From positions 1 to 64,000 of the forward strand of contig CALWZP010000002.1 in NCBI GenBank assembly GCA_944386055.1: DNA of 64,000 nt, in the 5' to 3' direction. The position numbers were made by a program, and so were the translations under genes. Position 1 is the stretch's first letter, and the number at the start of each line of letters is the position of its first letter. This DNA is from an uncultured Oscillospiraceae bacterium (GTDB lineage Bacteria > Bacillota > Clostridia > Oscillospirales > Oscillospiraceae). The notes beneath the pieces are model-generated. The model saw only the letters and a program-made list of their open reading frames with translations. It ran no database searches and had not been told where the DNA came from. This document shows positions 25,188 through 34,079 of this stretch, piece after piece.

Positions 25188-26398
25188 ATCCCGATATTCC
25201 CGTTCTGGGTGTCTCCCAGGTCAACCAGTATATCAAGGGCCTGATGGACCGGGACCAGCTGCTCTCTGGCCTGTATGTCCGGGGGGAGATCTCCAACTAT
25301 AAATGCTATCCCTCCGGCCACCACTATTTCACCCTGAAGGACGGGGAGAGCGCCCTGCGCTGCGCCATGTTCCGGCGGGAGGCCGCGACAGGGCTGCGCT
25401 TCCGTCCGGAAAACGGGATGCAGGTCATCGCCCTGGGGAACATCGATGTCTATCCCCGGGAAGGACAGTATCGGCTGTACTGCAGGCGGCTGACCCCGGA
25501 AGGGGTGGGGGACCTGCAGGTGGCCTTTGAGCAGCTGAAGGAAAAGCTGCGCCGGGAGGGGCTGTTCGACCCTGGGCGGAAGAGGCCGCTGCCGGCCTAC
25601 CCTGACCGGATCGCCCTGGTGACCTCGCCTGCGGGGGCGGCGGTACGGGACATGATCCGCATTCTGGGCGCCCGCTGGCCCATGAGTCAGGTATTGGTTC
25701 TGCCGGTACGGGTACAGGGAGAGGAGGCACCGGAGGAGATCGCCGCCGCCATCGCCTATGCCGACCGGGAAAAGCTGGCGGATCTGATCATCACTGGTCG
25801 GGGCGGCGGGTCCATGGAGGACCTGTGGGCATTCAACGATGAGCGGGTGGCACGGGCTATCTTCACCTGTGAGACGCCGGTGATCTCCGCCGTGGGCCAT
25901 GAGCCGGATGTGACCATCGCGGACTTCGCGGCGGATGTGCGCGCGGCGACCCCTTCCAACGCAGCGGAGCTGGCGGTGCCCGACCAGAATGAGGTGTATG
26001 CGCTCCTGTCTCAGCTGAAGCACCGGATGGACAAGGCGATGGGCCGCCGGCTGGACACGGCCCGAAGCGCATGGACCCGCTGCCGGACCAGCCGGGCGCT
26101 GACCCGGCCGGAGGAGCTGTTCCAAAACCGGCGGATGGCGTTGGATGCTCAGGGCCTTCGGCTGGCCCATGCCCTGCAGAGAAAGACAGGGGAGGAGCGG
26201 GAGCGCTTTGGCCGTATGGCGGCCAAGCTGGATGCGCTGAGCCCCTTCAAGGTATTGGGACGGGGGTATGCCATCCCTCAGGATGAGCGGGGGAGAGTAC
26301 TCACCTCTGCCGGAGCGGTGGCCCCGGGGGACAGACTGAATTTGACCATGGCGGACGGCGAGATCGGATGCGTGGTGGAGGAAAGCAGGTGCCGGTGA
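25184..26398 (+). CDS. xseA: Exodeoxyribonuclease VII large subunit
   Basis: Catalytic subunit of exonuclease VII, which degrades single-stranded DNA to oligonucleotides. 404 residues: an N-terminal OB fold (VSQVNQYIKGLM, LYVRGEISNYK), then the nuclease domain with DLIITGRGGGSMEDLWAFND (~197-216) and SAVGHEPDVTIADFAADVRA. ATG 25184 overlaps the stop of the Kae1-like gene; the longer frame to 25037 lies inside that gene. Confidence 0.95.
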   Translation: MNPDIPVLGVSQVNQYIKGLMDRDQLLSGLYVRGEISNYKCYPSGHHYFTLKDGESALRCAMFRREAATGLRFRPENGMQVIALGNIDVYPREGQYRLYCRRLTPEGVGDLQVAFEQLKEKLRREGLFDPGRKRPLPAYPDRIALVTSPAGAAVRDMIRILGARWPMSQVLVLPVRVQGEEAPEEIAAAIAYADREKLADLIITGRGGGSMEDLWAFNDERVARAIFTCETPVISAVGHEPDVTIADFAADVRAATPSNAAELAVPDQNEVYALLSQLKHRMDKAMGRRLDTARSAWTRCRTSRALTRPEELFQNRRMALDAQGLRLAHALQRKTGEERERFGRMAAKLDALSPFKVLGRGYAIPQDERGRVLTSAGAVAPGDRLNLTMADGEIGCVVEESRCR

Positions 26399-26628
26399 TG
26401 GCGGAAAAAAAGTTGTCTTTTGAGGAGGCCATGGGCCGTCTGGAGCAGATCGTTGCCCAGCTGGAGCGGGGGGAGAGCACCCTGGAGGAGTCCCTGGCCC
26501 TGTTTGAAGAGGGGACCAAGCTGATGAAGCAGTGCGGGACCCTGCTGGACAAGGCGGAGCAGAAGGTGAATAAGCTCACTTCCTATACCCAGGGGACACA
26601 GGAGCCCTTTGCCGGGGAGGAGAACTGA
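26398..26628 (+). CDS. xseB: Exodeoxyribonuclease VII small subunit
   Basis: 76-residue helical subunit needed for exonuclease VII assembly. Signature LSFEEAMGRLEQIVAQLERG and LEESLALFEEGTKLMKQC. ATG 26398 overlaps the xseA stop (GTGATG). Confidence 0.95.
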   Translation: MAEKKLSFEEAMGRLEQIVAQLERGESTLEESLALFEEGTKLMKQCGTLLDKAEQKVNKLTSYTQGTQEPFAGEEN

Positions 26629-27497
26629 TGCAGGAGCGGTACGAAAGGGACAAGCAGCAGATCGAGCGGGCACTGCTGCAGGCCATAGCGCGGGACGAAC
26701 ATGTTCTGAACGGACTTTGGGAGGTCATGGAGTACAGTCTGCTGGCTGGGGGAAAACGGATCCGTCCGGTGCTGGTGCTGGAGTTCTGCCGGGCCGCGGG
26801 AGGACAGCCAGAGGCGGCACTTCCAGCGGCCTGTGCAGTGGAAATGCTTCACACCTATTCGCTGATCCACGACGATCTGCCCTGCATGGATGACGACGAC
26901 CTGCGCCGGGGCAGGCCCACCAGCCATGTGAAATTTGGCGAGTGGAAGGCGCTGCTGGCGGGAGATGCGCTCCAGGCGGAGGCGTTTCGGATTTTGCTTT
27001 GCAGCGAAATGGCGGCAGACCGCCGGGCGGCGTGCGCCGCGCTGCTGGCCCGGGCCGCTGGAGTGCAAGGGATCTGCGGCGGACAGTATTTGGATCTGGA
27101 GGGGGAGGGACAGTCCCTATCCCAGGCGCAGCTTACCGAAATTCACCGGAGAAAGACCTGCTCCCTGCTCTCTGCCGCCTGCCAGATGGGGGTGGCTGCT
27201 GCCGGGGGAAATGAAGCTATGCAGGAGGCTGCGGACCGTTATGGCCAGGCGCTGGGCATGGCGTTCCAGATCCGAGACGACATGCTGGATGAACTGGGAA
27301 ATCAGGGAAAGCTGGGGAAGCCCGTGGGATCTGACCGGGCGGAGGGAAAAACCACTTTTCTCACCCTGTATGGCCCGGAGCGGTGTCAGGCGCTTGTGGA
27401 GCAGCTGACGGCGGAGGCGAAGGAGTATGCCGCCCGCTTTGATGGCGGAGGCTTCTTAAGCTGGCTGGCCGACCAGCTGGCTGTGCGGGAGAGCTGA
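26628..27497 (+). CDS. ispA: Polyprenyl synthetase, farnesyl/geranyl diphosphate synthase
   Basis: Condenses isopentenyl and dimethylallyl diphosphates to C10-C15 isoprenoids used for undecaprenyl phosphate and quinones. 289 residues with the first Asp-rich motif DDLPCMDDDD (82-91), GGKRIRP (~41-47), and the second Asp motif in QIRDDMLD (~214-221). ATG 26628 overlaps xseB's stop. The linked dxs supplies the precursor pathway. Confidence 0.94.
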   Translation: MQERYERDKQQIERALLQAIARDEHVLNGLWEVMEYSLLAGGKRIRPVLVLEFCRAAGGQPEAALPAACAVEMLHTYSLIHDDLPCMDDDDLRRGRPTSHVKFGEWKALLAGDALQAEAFRILLCSEMAADRRAACAALLARAAGVQGICGGQYLDLEGEGQSLSQAQLTEIHRRKTCSLLSAACQMGVAAAGGNEAMQEAADRYGQALGMAFQIRDDMLDELGNQGKLGKPVGSDRAEGKTTFLTLYGPERCQALVEQLTAEAKEYAARFDGGGFLSWLADQLAVRES

Positions 27498-27553
27498 CCG
27501 CGCCGGCTGATCTACGGATGCGAAACAGCACATATGGAAAGGAGAAACAGGAC

Positions 27554-28018
27554 ATGAATGTTGTGGAATTCCTGACCACCAATATGATCCTGAACCTGTC
27601 CATCGCGTCCTGGGCCATTGCCCAGGTGCTGAAGGGCCTGATCATTCTGATTCGGGAGCGCCGGCTGGACTTGGGACGGATGTTGGACGGCGGCGGAATG
27701 CCCAGCTCCCATTCCTCCTTTGTATGCACCTGCGCCACGGCGGTGGGGCGGATGTATGGCTGGAGCAGCCCGCTGTTTGCCATCGCCGCGGTGGTGGCCG
27801 TGGTGGTGATGTATGACGCATTCAATGTGCGTCAGGCGGCAGGGGAACAGGCGAAAGTGCTGAACTATATGATCCAGAATCTGGCGGAGCTGAACTCGGA
27901 GGAATTCGGCAAGGGACTGAAAGAATTGCTGGGCCACACCTTTCCTCAGGTGGTGGCCGGCGCGGTGCTGGGCATTGCGGTGGGATGGCTTGGCTGTGAG
28001 TGGTTCGTATTTTCCTGA
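27554..28018 (+). CDS. Divergent PAP2-family membrane protein (YuiD-like)
   Basis: 154 residues with four or so membrane segments and the family signature GGGMPSSHSSFVCTCATAVG (~38-57), a phosphatase-like motif. Family members may act on prenyl or lipid phosphates, fitting a position between ispA and dxs, but activity is unproven. ATG 27554 has AAGGAG 11 bases upstream; the frame extension to 27518 lacks a site. Confidence 0.88.
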   Translation: MNVVEFLTTNMILNLSIASWAIAQVLKGLIILIRERRLDLGRMLDGGGMPSSHSSFVCTCATAVGRMYGWSSPLFAIAAVVAVVVMYDAFNVRQAAGEQAKVLNYMIQNLAELNSEEFGKGLKELLGHTFPQVVAGAVLGIAVGWLGCEWFVFS

Positions 28019-28046
28019 CGGCGCATGCAGGTTCAGAGAAGGGTGA

Positions 28047-29924
28047 ATGGACTTGGAGCGAAAGCAGAGAGAGCTTGATCTGAAGCAGATTACCGACGCC
28101 CAGGCGGAGGAGCTGTGTCAGGAGCTGCGGGAGGAGATCATCAGCGTGGTCTCCCGCACCGGAGGACATCTGGCATCCAACCTGGGCGTGGTGGAATTTA
28201 CTGTGGCGCTGCACCGGGTGTTTGATACCGGCCGGGACCGCCTGGTGTTTGATGTGGGCCACCAGTGCTACGCCCACAAGATGCTCACCGGCCGCCGGGG
28301 GCTGATGGAGACGCTGCGCAGTTTTGGCGGGATCTCAGGCTACCCCAAGCCGGGAGAGAGCGTCCATGACGCATTTATCGCAGGACATGCGTCCAATTCT
28401 GTGTCGGTGGCCACGGGGATGGCGCGGGCACGCACCCTGCTGAAGCAGGACTACCATGTCATCGCGCTGATCGGGGACGGCGCGCTCACCGGTGGACTGG
28501 CCTATGAGGGGCTGTCCGATGCGGGCCAGAGCAGCGAACCGCTGATCGTGGTGCTCAATGACAATGGGATGTCCATCACCAAAAATGTGGGGGGCGTGGC
28601 GCAGCATTTGGCACACCAGCGGTTGAAGCCGCAGTATCTGACCTTGAAAAAATACTACCGCAAAATCACCTCCTGGACGAGCCTGGGACGCCTGCTTTAT
28701 CGTGGGACCCACCGGCTGAAGGAGATGATCAAGGACTCCATGCTGCCCTGCAGTATGTTCGAGGACATGGGATTTTCCTATCTGGGACCTGTGGATGGAC
28801 ACGATGTGAAGGGGCTGACCAAGCTGCTGCGCCATGCCAAGACCATCCAAGGGCCGGTACTGCTGCACATCAAGACCCAGAAGGGAAAAGGATATTACCC
28901 CGCAGAACTGGAACCGGACGAGTATCACGGCGTCTCCCAGTATGATGTGACCACCGGTCAGCCGTTGGGGCAGTCAAAGCAGAGCTTTTCCTCCAATTTT
29001 GGACAGACCCTGTGCAGCATGGCGGAGCAGGACGAGCGGATCTGTGCCATCACTGCCGCCATGCAGCCCGGAACCGGACTGGACGGTTTTGCCATGCGAT
29101 TTTACCGGCGATTTTTTGATGTGGGTATCGCTGAGGGACATGCAGTGGCTATGGCCGCGGGCATGGCCAAGCAGGGGCTGATTCCGGTGTTTGCGGTCTA
29201 CTCCTCCTTCCTTCAGCGGGGGTATGATATGCTCATCCACGATGTGGCCATCCAGCATCTGCATGTGGTGCTGGCAGTGGACCGGGCCGGGTTGGTGGGC
29301 GAGGACGGCGAGACGCACCACGGCATCTTTGATGTGGGATACCTCAGCACCGTGCCGGGTATGACCGTTCTGGCCCCGTCCAATTTCAAAGAACAGTCCC
29401 GAATGCTGAGACAGGCGGTGGAAGAGCTGGATGGGCCGGTGGCGGTGCGCTATCCCCGGGGTGGGGAGGGAGACTATCGCGAAGACTCCGGACCAGCGGC
29501 GGCAGTCTGTCTGCTGCCAGGCTCTGACCTGACTCTGGTGGGCTATGGCGTGATGCTCAACCAACTGCTGGAGGTGCGCAGGCTGCTGGCCGAGGACGAC
29601 ATCAGCAGCGAGGTGATCAAGCTCAACGATCTGACCCATCTGGACGATGCGCTGCTGTGCAGCTCTGTGCGAAAGACGGGCCGGCTTCTGGTGGCGGAGG
29701 ACTGTGTCAGTCAGGGATGTGTGGGTCAGCGTATCGCCGCCCTGCTGGAGGAGCATGGCGTGCCATGTCGTATGACACTGTGCAATCTGGGGATGCGGTT
29801 TATCCCGCAGGGCACAGTGGCTCAGCTGCAGGAGTACTGTGGTCTCAGCGCGCAGCAGCTGTATCAACGGGCGAAGGAGATTTTTGTCAATGGGAAAAAA
29901 GCGGCTGGATGTGCTGCTGTTTGA
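28047..29924 (+). CDS. dxs: 1-deoxy-D-xylulose-5-phosphate synthase
   Basis: First step of the MEP isoprenoid pathway; thiamin-diphosphate enzyme condensing pyruvate and glyceraldehyde-3-phosphate. 625 residues with SRTGGHLASNLGVVEFTVAL (~33-52), the cofactor motif IGDGALTGGLAYEGLSDAG and the transketolase-like HHGIFDVGYL region. ATG 28047 follows GAAGGGTG. Its 3' end overlaps tlyA by 35 bases. Confidence 0.96.
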   Translation: MDLERKQRELDLKQITDAQAEELCQELREEIISVVSRTGGHLASNLGVVEFTVALHRVFDTGRDRLVFDVGHQCYAHKMLTGRRGLMETLRSFGGISGYPKPGESVHDAFIAGHASNSVSVATGMARARTLLKQDYHVIALIGDGALTGGLAYEGLSDAGQSSEPLIVVLNDNGMSITKNVGGVAQHLAHQRLKPQYLTLKKYYRKITSWTSLGRLLYRGTHRLKEMIKDSMLPCSMFEDMGFSYLGPVDGHDVKGLTKLLRHAKTIQGPVLLHIKTQKGKGYYPAELEPDEYHGVSQYDVTTGQPLGQSKQSFSSNFGQTLCSMAEQDERICAITAAMQPGTGLDGFAMRFYRRFFDVGIAEGHAVAMAAGMAKQGLIPVFAVYSSFLQRGYDMLIHDVAIQHLHVVLAVDRAGLVGEDGETHHGIFDVGYLSTVPGMTVLAPSNFKEQSRMLRQAVEELDGPVAVRYPRGGEGDYREDSGPAAAVCLLPGSDLTLVGYGVMLNQLLEVRRLLAEDDISSEVIKLNDLTHLDDALLCSSVRKTGRLLVAEDCVSQGCVGQRIAALLEEHGVPCRMTLCNLGMRFIPQGTVAQLQEYCGLSAQQLYQRAKEIFVNGKKAAGCAAV

Positions 29925-30699
29925 GCGAGGGCTGGCGGCCAGCCGGCAGCGGGCGCAGGGGATCATCATGAGCGGGCTGGTCTATGTGGAGCAGCAGAAG
30001 GTGGACAAGGCGGGGGCGCAGATCGAAGAGACGGCGGAGATTGAGGTCCGGGGAAACGATTTGCCCTATGTCAGCAGAGGAGGACTGAAGCTGGAAAAGG
30101 CAATGCGGGAGTTCCCCATCTCCCCGAAGGGGAAGATTGCCATTGACGCCGGCGCCTCCACGGGGGGCTTTACCGACTGTATGCTGCAGAATGGCGCACA
30201 AAAGGTATACGCCGTGGATGTGGGATATGGACAGCTGGCATGGACCCTGCGGCAGGACCCGCGGGTGGTATGTATGGAGCGCACCAATGTGCGCTATCTT
30301 ACCCGGGAGCAGATTCCTGAGCCGCTGGGCTTCGGAAGCGTGGATGTGTCCTTTATCTCTCTGCGCCTGATTCTGCCGGCGCTGCGTCCGTTGCTGACGC
30401 CGGGGGCGGACCTGATCTGCCTGGTGAAGCCGCAGTTCGAGGCGGGACGGGAACAGGTGGGGAAGAAAGGCGTGGTGCGGGATCGCACCGTCCACCTGGA
30501 AGTGCTGGAGCGCTTTTTGAACTATGCCGGGGAGACGGATTTTGCTGTAAAGGGAATGACATTTTCACCCGTGAAAGGCCCCGAGGGGAATATTGAGTAT
30601 CTGGGCTGGCTCCAGGCGGGCGGTGAGTCGAGCTGGAACGGCGACCTGCGGGAGCTGGTGGAGCAGTCCCACGATGAATTGGAGGGTGGACATCCATGA
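29890..30699 (+). CDS. tlyA: TlyA-family rRNA 2'-O-methyltransferase
   Basis: 269 residues: an N-terminal S4 RNA-binding domain (RLDVLLFERGLAASRQRAQG) joined to an FtsJ-like methyltransferase with DAGASTGGFTDCMLQNGA (~89-106). Members methylate 16S/23S rRNA ribose and are named hemolysins in old annotation. ATG 29890 inside the dxs end has AAGGAG (29875-29880) nine bases upstream. Same place as yqxC in Bacillus. Confidence 0.93.
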   Translation: MGKKRLDVLLFERGLAASRQRAQGIIMSGLVYVEQQKVDKAGAQIEETAEIEVRGNDLPYVSRGGLKLEKAMREFPISPKGKIAIDAGASTGGFTDCMLQNGAQKVYAVDVGYGQLAWTLRQDPRVVCMERTNVRYLTREQIPEPLGFGSVDVSFISLRLILPALRPLLTPGADLICLVKPQFEAGREQVGKKGVVRDRTVHLEVLERFLNYAGETDFAVKGMTFSPVKGPEGNIEYLGWLQAGGESSWNGDLRELVEQSHDELEGGHP

Positions 30700-31565
30700 A
30701 GATTGTACTCAGTCCAAACCCATATCGCGACCGTGGACTGCGGGCGGCCCAGAGTGCAGAGCGCATTCTGCGTGAGGCGGGGGCGCAGACCAGGATCTGT
30801 CTGCCCTTTGACCTGGATGGAAACAGCAAGATCGAACTGCCCCGCAGACTGAAATTTTTTGATCTTGCCCAGGAGATCGTGAATGCGGACCTGCTGATCT
30901 GCTTTGGCGGAGACGGGACCATCCTCCACGCCGCCAAAGTGGCCAACGCCCATCAGGTGCCGATCCTGGGTGTGAATATGGGCAGCGTGGGCTTCATGGC
31001 CGAACTGGAACACGGGGAACTGTCTCTGCTGAATAAAGTGGCTGCCGGCGAGTTTTCCGTCGAAGAGCGGATGATGCTGGATGTAACGGTGCAGCGCGGC
31101 GGCCGGAAGATCTATCAGGACATTGCACTGAATGATGTGGTGATTACCAAGGGTTCCATTGCCCGGATCATCGAACTGACTGTCTCCGCAGATGAGGTGC
31201 TCATCTCGGATTTTTCCGGAGACGGGATCATCATCAGCACCCCCACGGGCTCTACCGCCTATTCCATGTCTGCGGGCGGGCCCATCGTGGAGCCCACCGC
31301 GGAAAACATTGTGGTCACGCCGATCTGCGCGCACTCCATGTCTGCAAAGAGCATGGTGCTGGATGCACGGCGGGTGGTGACCGCCAAGATGGGCTATATG
31401 ACCCGAAAAACCGCATACCTCTCTGCCGACGGAGGGAAATCCTTCAAACTCAGCGGCGGGGATGTGGTACGGATCCAGCGTTCACAACAGGTGACACGAC
31501 TGGTCCATGTGACCGGACGCACCTTTTACGAGGTATTAAATCACAAATTAGGAGGTAGATCCTGA
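30696..31565 (+). CDS. nadK: NAD kinase
   Basis: Phosphorylates NAD to NADP. 289 residues with the GGDGT motif (71-75), the second conserved loop NMGSVGFMAE (~98-107) and SGDGIIISTPTGSTAYSMSAGGP. ATG 30696 overlaps the tlyA stop and its end overlaps the argR start. Located between tlyA and argR, as in many Clostridia. Confidence 0.96.
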   Translation: MKIVLSPNPYRDRGLRAAQSAERILREAGAQTRICLPFDLDGNSKIELPRRLKFFDLAQEIVNADLLICFGGDGTILHAAKVANAHQVPILGVNMGSVGFMAELEHGELSLLNKVAAGEFSVEERMMLDVTVQRGGRKIYQDIALNDVVITKGSIARIIELTVSADEVLISDFSGDGIIISTPTGSTAYSMSAGGPIVEPTAENIVVTPICAHSMSAKSMVLDARRVVTAKMGYMTRKTAYLSADGGKSFKLSGGDVVRIQRSQQVTRLVHVTGRTFYEVLNHKLGGRS

Positions 31566-32017
31566 TGAAAGGCACACGCCAGGCAGAAATCCTTCAGATC
31601 ATTTCCGAACAGGAGGTAGAGACCCAGGAGCAGCTTCTGGAGGAATTGAAGAAGCGAGGCATTTTTTCCACTCAAGCCACTATTTCCCGGGATATTAAGG
31701 AGCTGCGGCTGGTCAAGGAGCTGTCAGCTGCTGGAAATTACCGGTATGCGGTATCGGTCCAGAAAAACAGCTATAACGAGGCGGGGCGGCTGCGCAATAT
31801 TTTCAAAGAAGGAGTCACCTCCTTTGAGATGGCGCAGAACATCATCGTGGTGAAGACCATGCCCGGTCTGGCCTCGGCGGCCTGCGCCGCCCTGGACGGG
31901 ATGGGCATCGACACCATGCTGGGAAGCCTGGCGGGAGACGATACCGCCATTCTGGTGATGCGCAGCAGCGAGGCAGCGGAGGCCCTGTGCGATGAGATCC
32001 ACAAGATGATGCGCTGA
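31565..32017 (+). CDS. argR: Arginine repressor ArgR
   Basis: Hexameric arginine-responsive regulator of arginine synthesis and catabolism. 150 residues with a winged-helix N-terminus (ILQIISEQEVETQEQLLEEL; ATISRDIKELRLVK) and a C-terminal arginine-binding domain (LGSLAGDDTAILVM). GGAGGTAGATCCTG precedes ATG 31565. Followed by recN, the classic ahrC-recN order. Confidence 0.95.
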   Translation: MKGTRQAEILQIISEQEVETQEQLLEELKKRGIFSTQATISRDIKELRLVKELSAAGNYRYAVSVQKNSYNEAGRLRNIFKEGVTSFEMAQNIIVVKTMPGLASAACAALDGMGIDTMLGSLAGDDTAILVMRSSEAAEALCDEIHKMMR

Positions 32018-32044
32018 AGCCGCATCAGAAAGGAGGGGAGGACA

Positions 32045-33748
32045 TTGCTCACCCTGCTCCATATCGAGAATATCGCACTGATCGAATCGGCGGACATCCA
32101 GTTCACACCGGGGTTCAATGTCCTAACCGGAGAGACGGGAGCGGGCAAGTCCATTGTGGTGGACTCCATTGGCGCGGTCATCGGAGACCGTACCTCCCGA
32201 GACCTGATCCGCACCGGTGCATCTTCCGCCCTGGTCAGCGGGGTGTTTTCCCAGATTCCTGTACTGCCCTGGCTGGAGGAAAACGGCATTTCGCCGGACG
32301 AGGAGGGCTGCCTGCTGCTCCAGCGGGAGCTCCACCCCGACGGGAAGAACAGCTGCCGGATCAACGGCCGGCCGGTCACCGTATCCCAGCTGCGGGAGCT
32401 GGGACACCAGCTTCTGAATATTCATGGGCAGCACGAGGGACAGCAGCTGCTGGATGAGGGATGCCACATCGACTACCTGGACAGCTTCGGCGGGCTGCTC
32501 CCCCTGCGCCAGCGTTTCCGGGAACGGTTCGAGGCGGTACAGGCCACCCGCCGGTCCATTCAGGCGCTCCAGATGGATGAGGCGGAAAAACAGCGACGCG
32601 TGGATACCCTGACCTATCAGATCGGCGAGCTGGAACGGGCTGAGCTCCGCCCCGGGGAAGAGGAAGAGCTCAGCGCCCGGCGGAATATTCTGCGCAACGC
32701 CGGAAAGCTGATGGAGGCAGTGGGGGAGGCCTGCTATGCGCTGATGGGGGACGAGGACAGAAGCGGCGCAGCGGCCGATTTGGCGGAAGCAGAACAGGCT
32801 CTGCGCGGCGTGGCCCGGGTGGAAGAGCGGATCGCCGATCTGGCGGAGAAGGCCGCCCAGGTCCGCTTTGCAGCGGACGAGCTTTCCGAGCAGTTACAGG
32901 ATCTGCGGGATGAATTTGAGTTCTCTCCTGAGGAACTGGACCGGGTGGAGGGTCGTCTGGATGTCCTCTATCGCCTGAAAAAAAAGTATGGAAGCACGGT
33001 AGAGGAGATGCTGTCCTTCCTGGAGAATTGCCGGGAAGAACTGGCGCGCATCCAGGATTCGGACGACTCTCTTCAACGGCTGGAAAGGAAACTGAAGGAG
33101 GAGCTGGAGGATGCACGGGCACTGGCAGCGGAGCTGACGGCATCCCGCATCAAGGCGGCAGAGGGACTGAAGGCGCGGATCGAGAGTGAGCTGGCCCAGT
33201 TGGATATGCCCAAGGTGCGCTTTGAGGCGGAACTCACACCGCTGGGCGGCGAGCTTGGACTGGATCAGACAGGGGCGGACAAGGTGCAGTTCCTCATGTC
33301 CGCCAACACCGGCGAGGCGCTCAAGCCCATTCAGAAGGTGGCCTCCGGCGGCGAACTGGCCCGCATCATGCTGGCCATGAAAAATGTGCTGGCGGAGAAT
33401 GATCAGATCGCCACCCTGGTATTCGATGAGGTGGACACGGGAGTGTCCGGCCGGGCGGCCCAAAAGGTGGCCCGAAAGATGGCCGCGGTATCCCGGCACA
33501 AACAGGTCCTCTGTGTCACCCATCTGCCCCAGATCGCTGCCATGGCGGATTCCCATTTTTCTGTGGAAAAAGGAGAAAGCAAGGGAAGAACCTTTACAGA
33601 AGTGACCCTGCTGGCTGAGCCGGAGCGCCGGACGGAGCTGGCCCGGCTGACCAGCGGCTCTGCGGTGACGGCCAGCGCGCTGGAGAATGCGGGAGAGATG
33701 CTGGACGAGGCGCGGCAGTTTCGTGAGAGTCTGGCAAAAGAGGGTTGA
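32045..33748 (+). CDS. recN: DNA repair protein RecN
   Basis: SMC-like ATPase acting early at double-strand breaks. 567 residues: Walker A GETGAGKS (29-36), long coiled coils in the middle (~150-370) with a central RecN hinge, and the C-terminal ABC signature ASGGELARIMLAMK plus VFDEVDTGVSG. TTG 32045 is the start, placed behind AAGGAGGGGAGGA. The stop codon lies inside the -35 box of the next promoter. Confidence 0.95.
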   Translation: MLTLLHIENIALIESADIQFTPGFNVLTGETGAGKSIVVDSIGAVIGDRTSRDLIRTGASSALVSGVFSQIPVLPWLEENGISPDEEGCLLLQRELHPDGKNSCRINGRPVTVSQLRELGHQLLNIHGQHEGQQLLDEGCHIDYLDSFGGLLPLRQRFRERFEAVQATRRSIQALQMDEAEKQRRVDTLTYQIGELERAELRPGEEEELSARRNILRNAGKLMEAVGEACYALMGDEDRSGAAADLAEAEQALRGVARVEERIADLAEKAAQVRFAADELSEQLQDLRDEFEFSPEELDRVEGRLDVLYRLKKKYGSTVEEMLSFLENCREELARIQDSDDSLQRLERKLKEELEDARALAAELTASRIKAAEGLKARIESELAQLDMPKVRFEAELTPLGGELGLDQTGADKVQFLMSANTGEALKPIQKVASGGELARIMLAMKNVLAENDQIATLVFDEVDTGVSGRAAQKVARKMAAVSRHKQVLCVTHLPQIAAMADSHFSVEKGESKGRTFTEVTLLAEPERRTELARLTSGSAVTASALENAGEMLDEARQFRESLAKEG

Positions 33749-33773
33749 CAAATACAGCGCAATCTCCTATAAT
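33745..33773 (+). promoter_or_regulatory. Consensus sigma-A promoter of the T-box operon
   Basis: TTGACA (33745-33750), exactly 17 bp, TATAAT (33768-33773). It overlaps the recN stop codon. The leader RNA begins near 33780. Confidence 0.9.
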
Positions 33774-33780
33774 CATGGCG

Positions 33781-34060
33781 ATATGTCACTGCGACGATAG
33801 AGAGAGTATCGGGATCCGGTTCTGGAAAGAGAGCCCTCGGCTGGTGGAAGAGGGAGAGGACGGCCCCGAGAAATACACTCAGGAGCAGATACCCAAACGG
33901 CGTGTTCCGCTTAGTAGGCGTATTCGGGTCCCGCCCGTTACTGCGGGGTCAAGTCACAGACTTGCTGAGGCTGTACCTGCAAGGGTGCGGCGGATGCAGA
34001 GGTGGTACCGCGAATTTTCGCCCTCTGTCCCTAAATGGGGAGAGAGGGCGTTGCTTTTTC
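33781..34060 (+). ncRNA. T-box riboswitch leader, tyrosine-type
   Basis: A ~280-base leader with all main T-box parts: Stem I (from ~33795), an AG-bulge-like GGTGGAAG at 33843-33850, a specifier-loop candidate GAGAAATACACT with UAC (Tyr) at 33874-33876, the T-box GGTGGTACCGCG at 34001-34012, and a terminator (CGCCCTCT 34019-34026 with AGAGGGCG 34043-34050, then TTGCTTTTT). The UGGU bulge matches an A-discriminator tRNA such as tRNA-Tyr. Uncharged tRNA-Tyr should stabilise the antiterminator and turn on the EamA transporter and tyrS. Confidence 0.9.
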
Positions 34061-34079
34061 GGAGGGAGGTGATCCGGCG

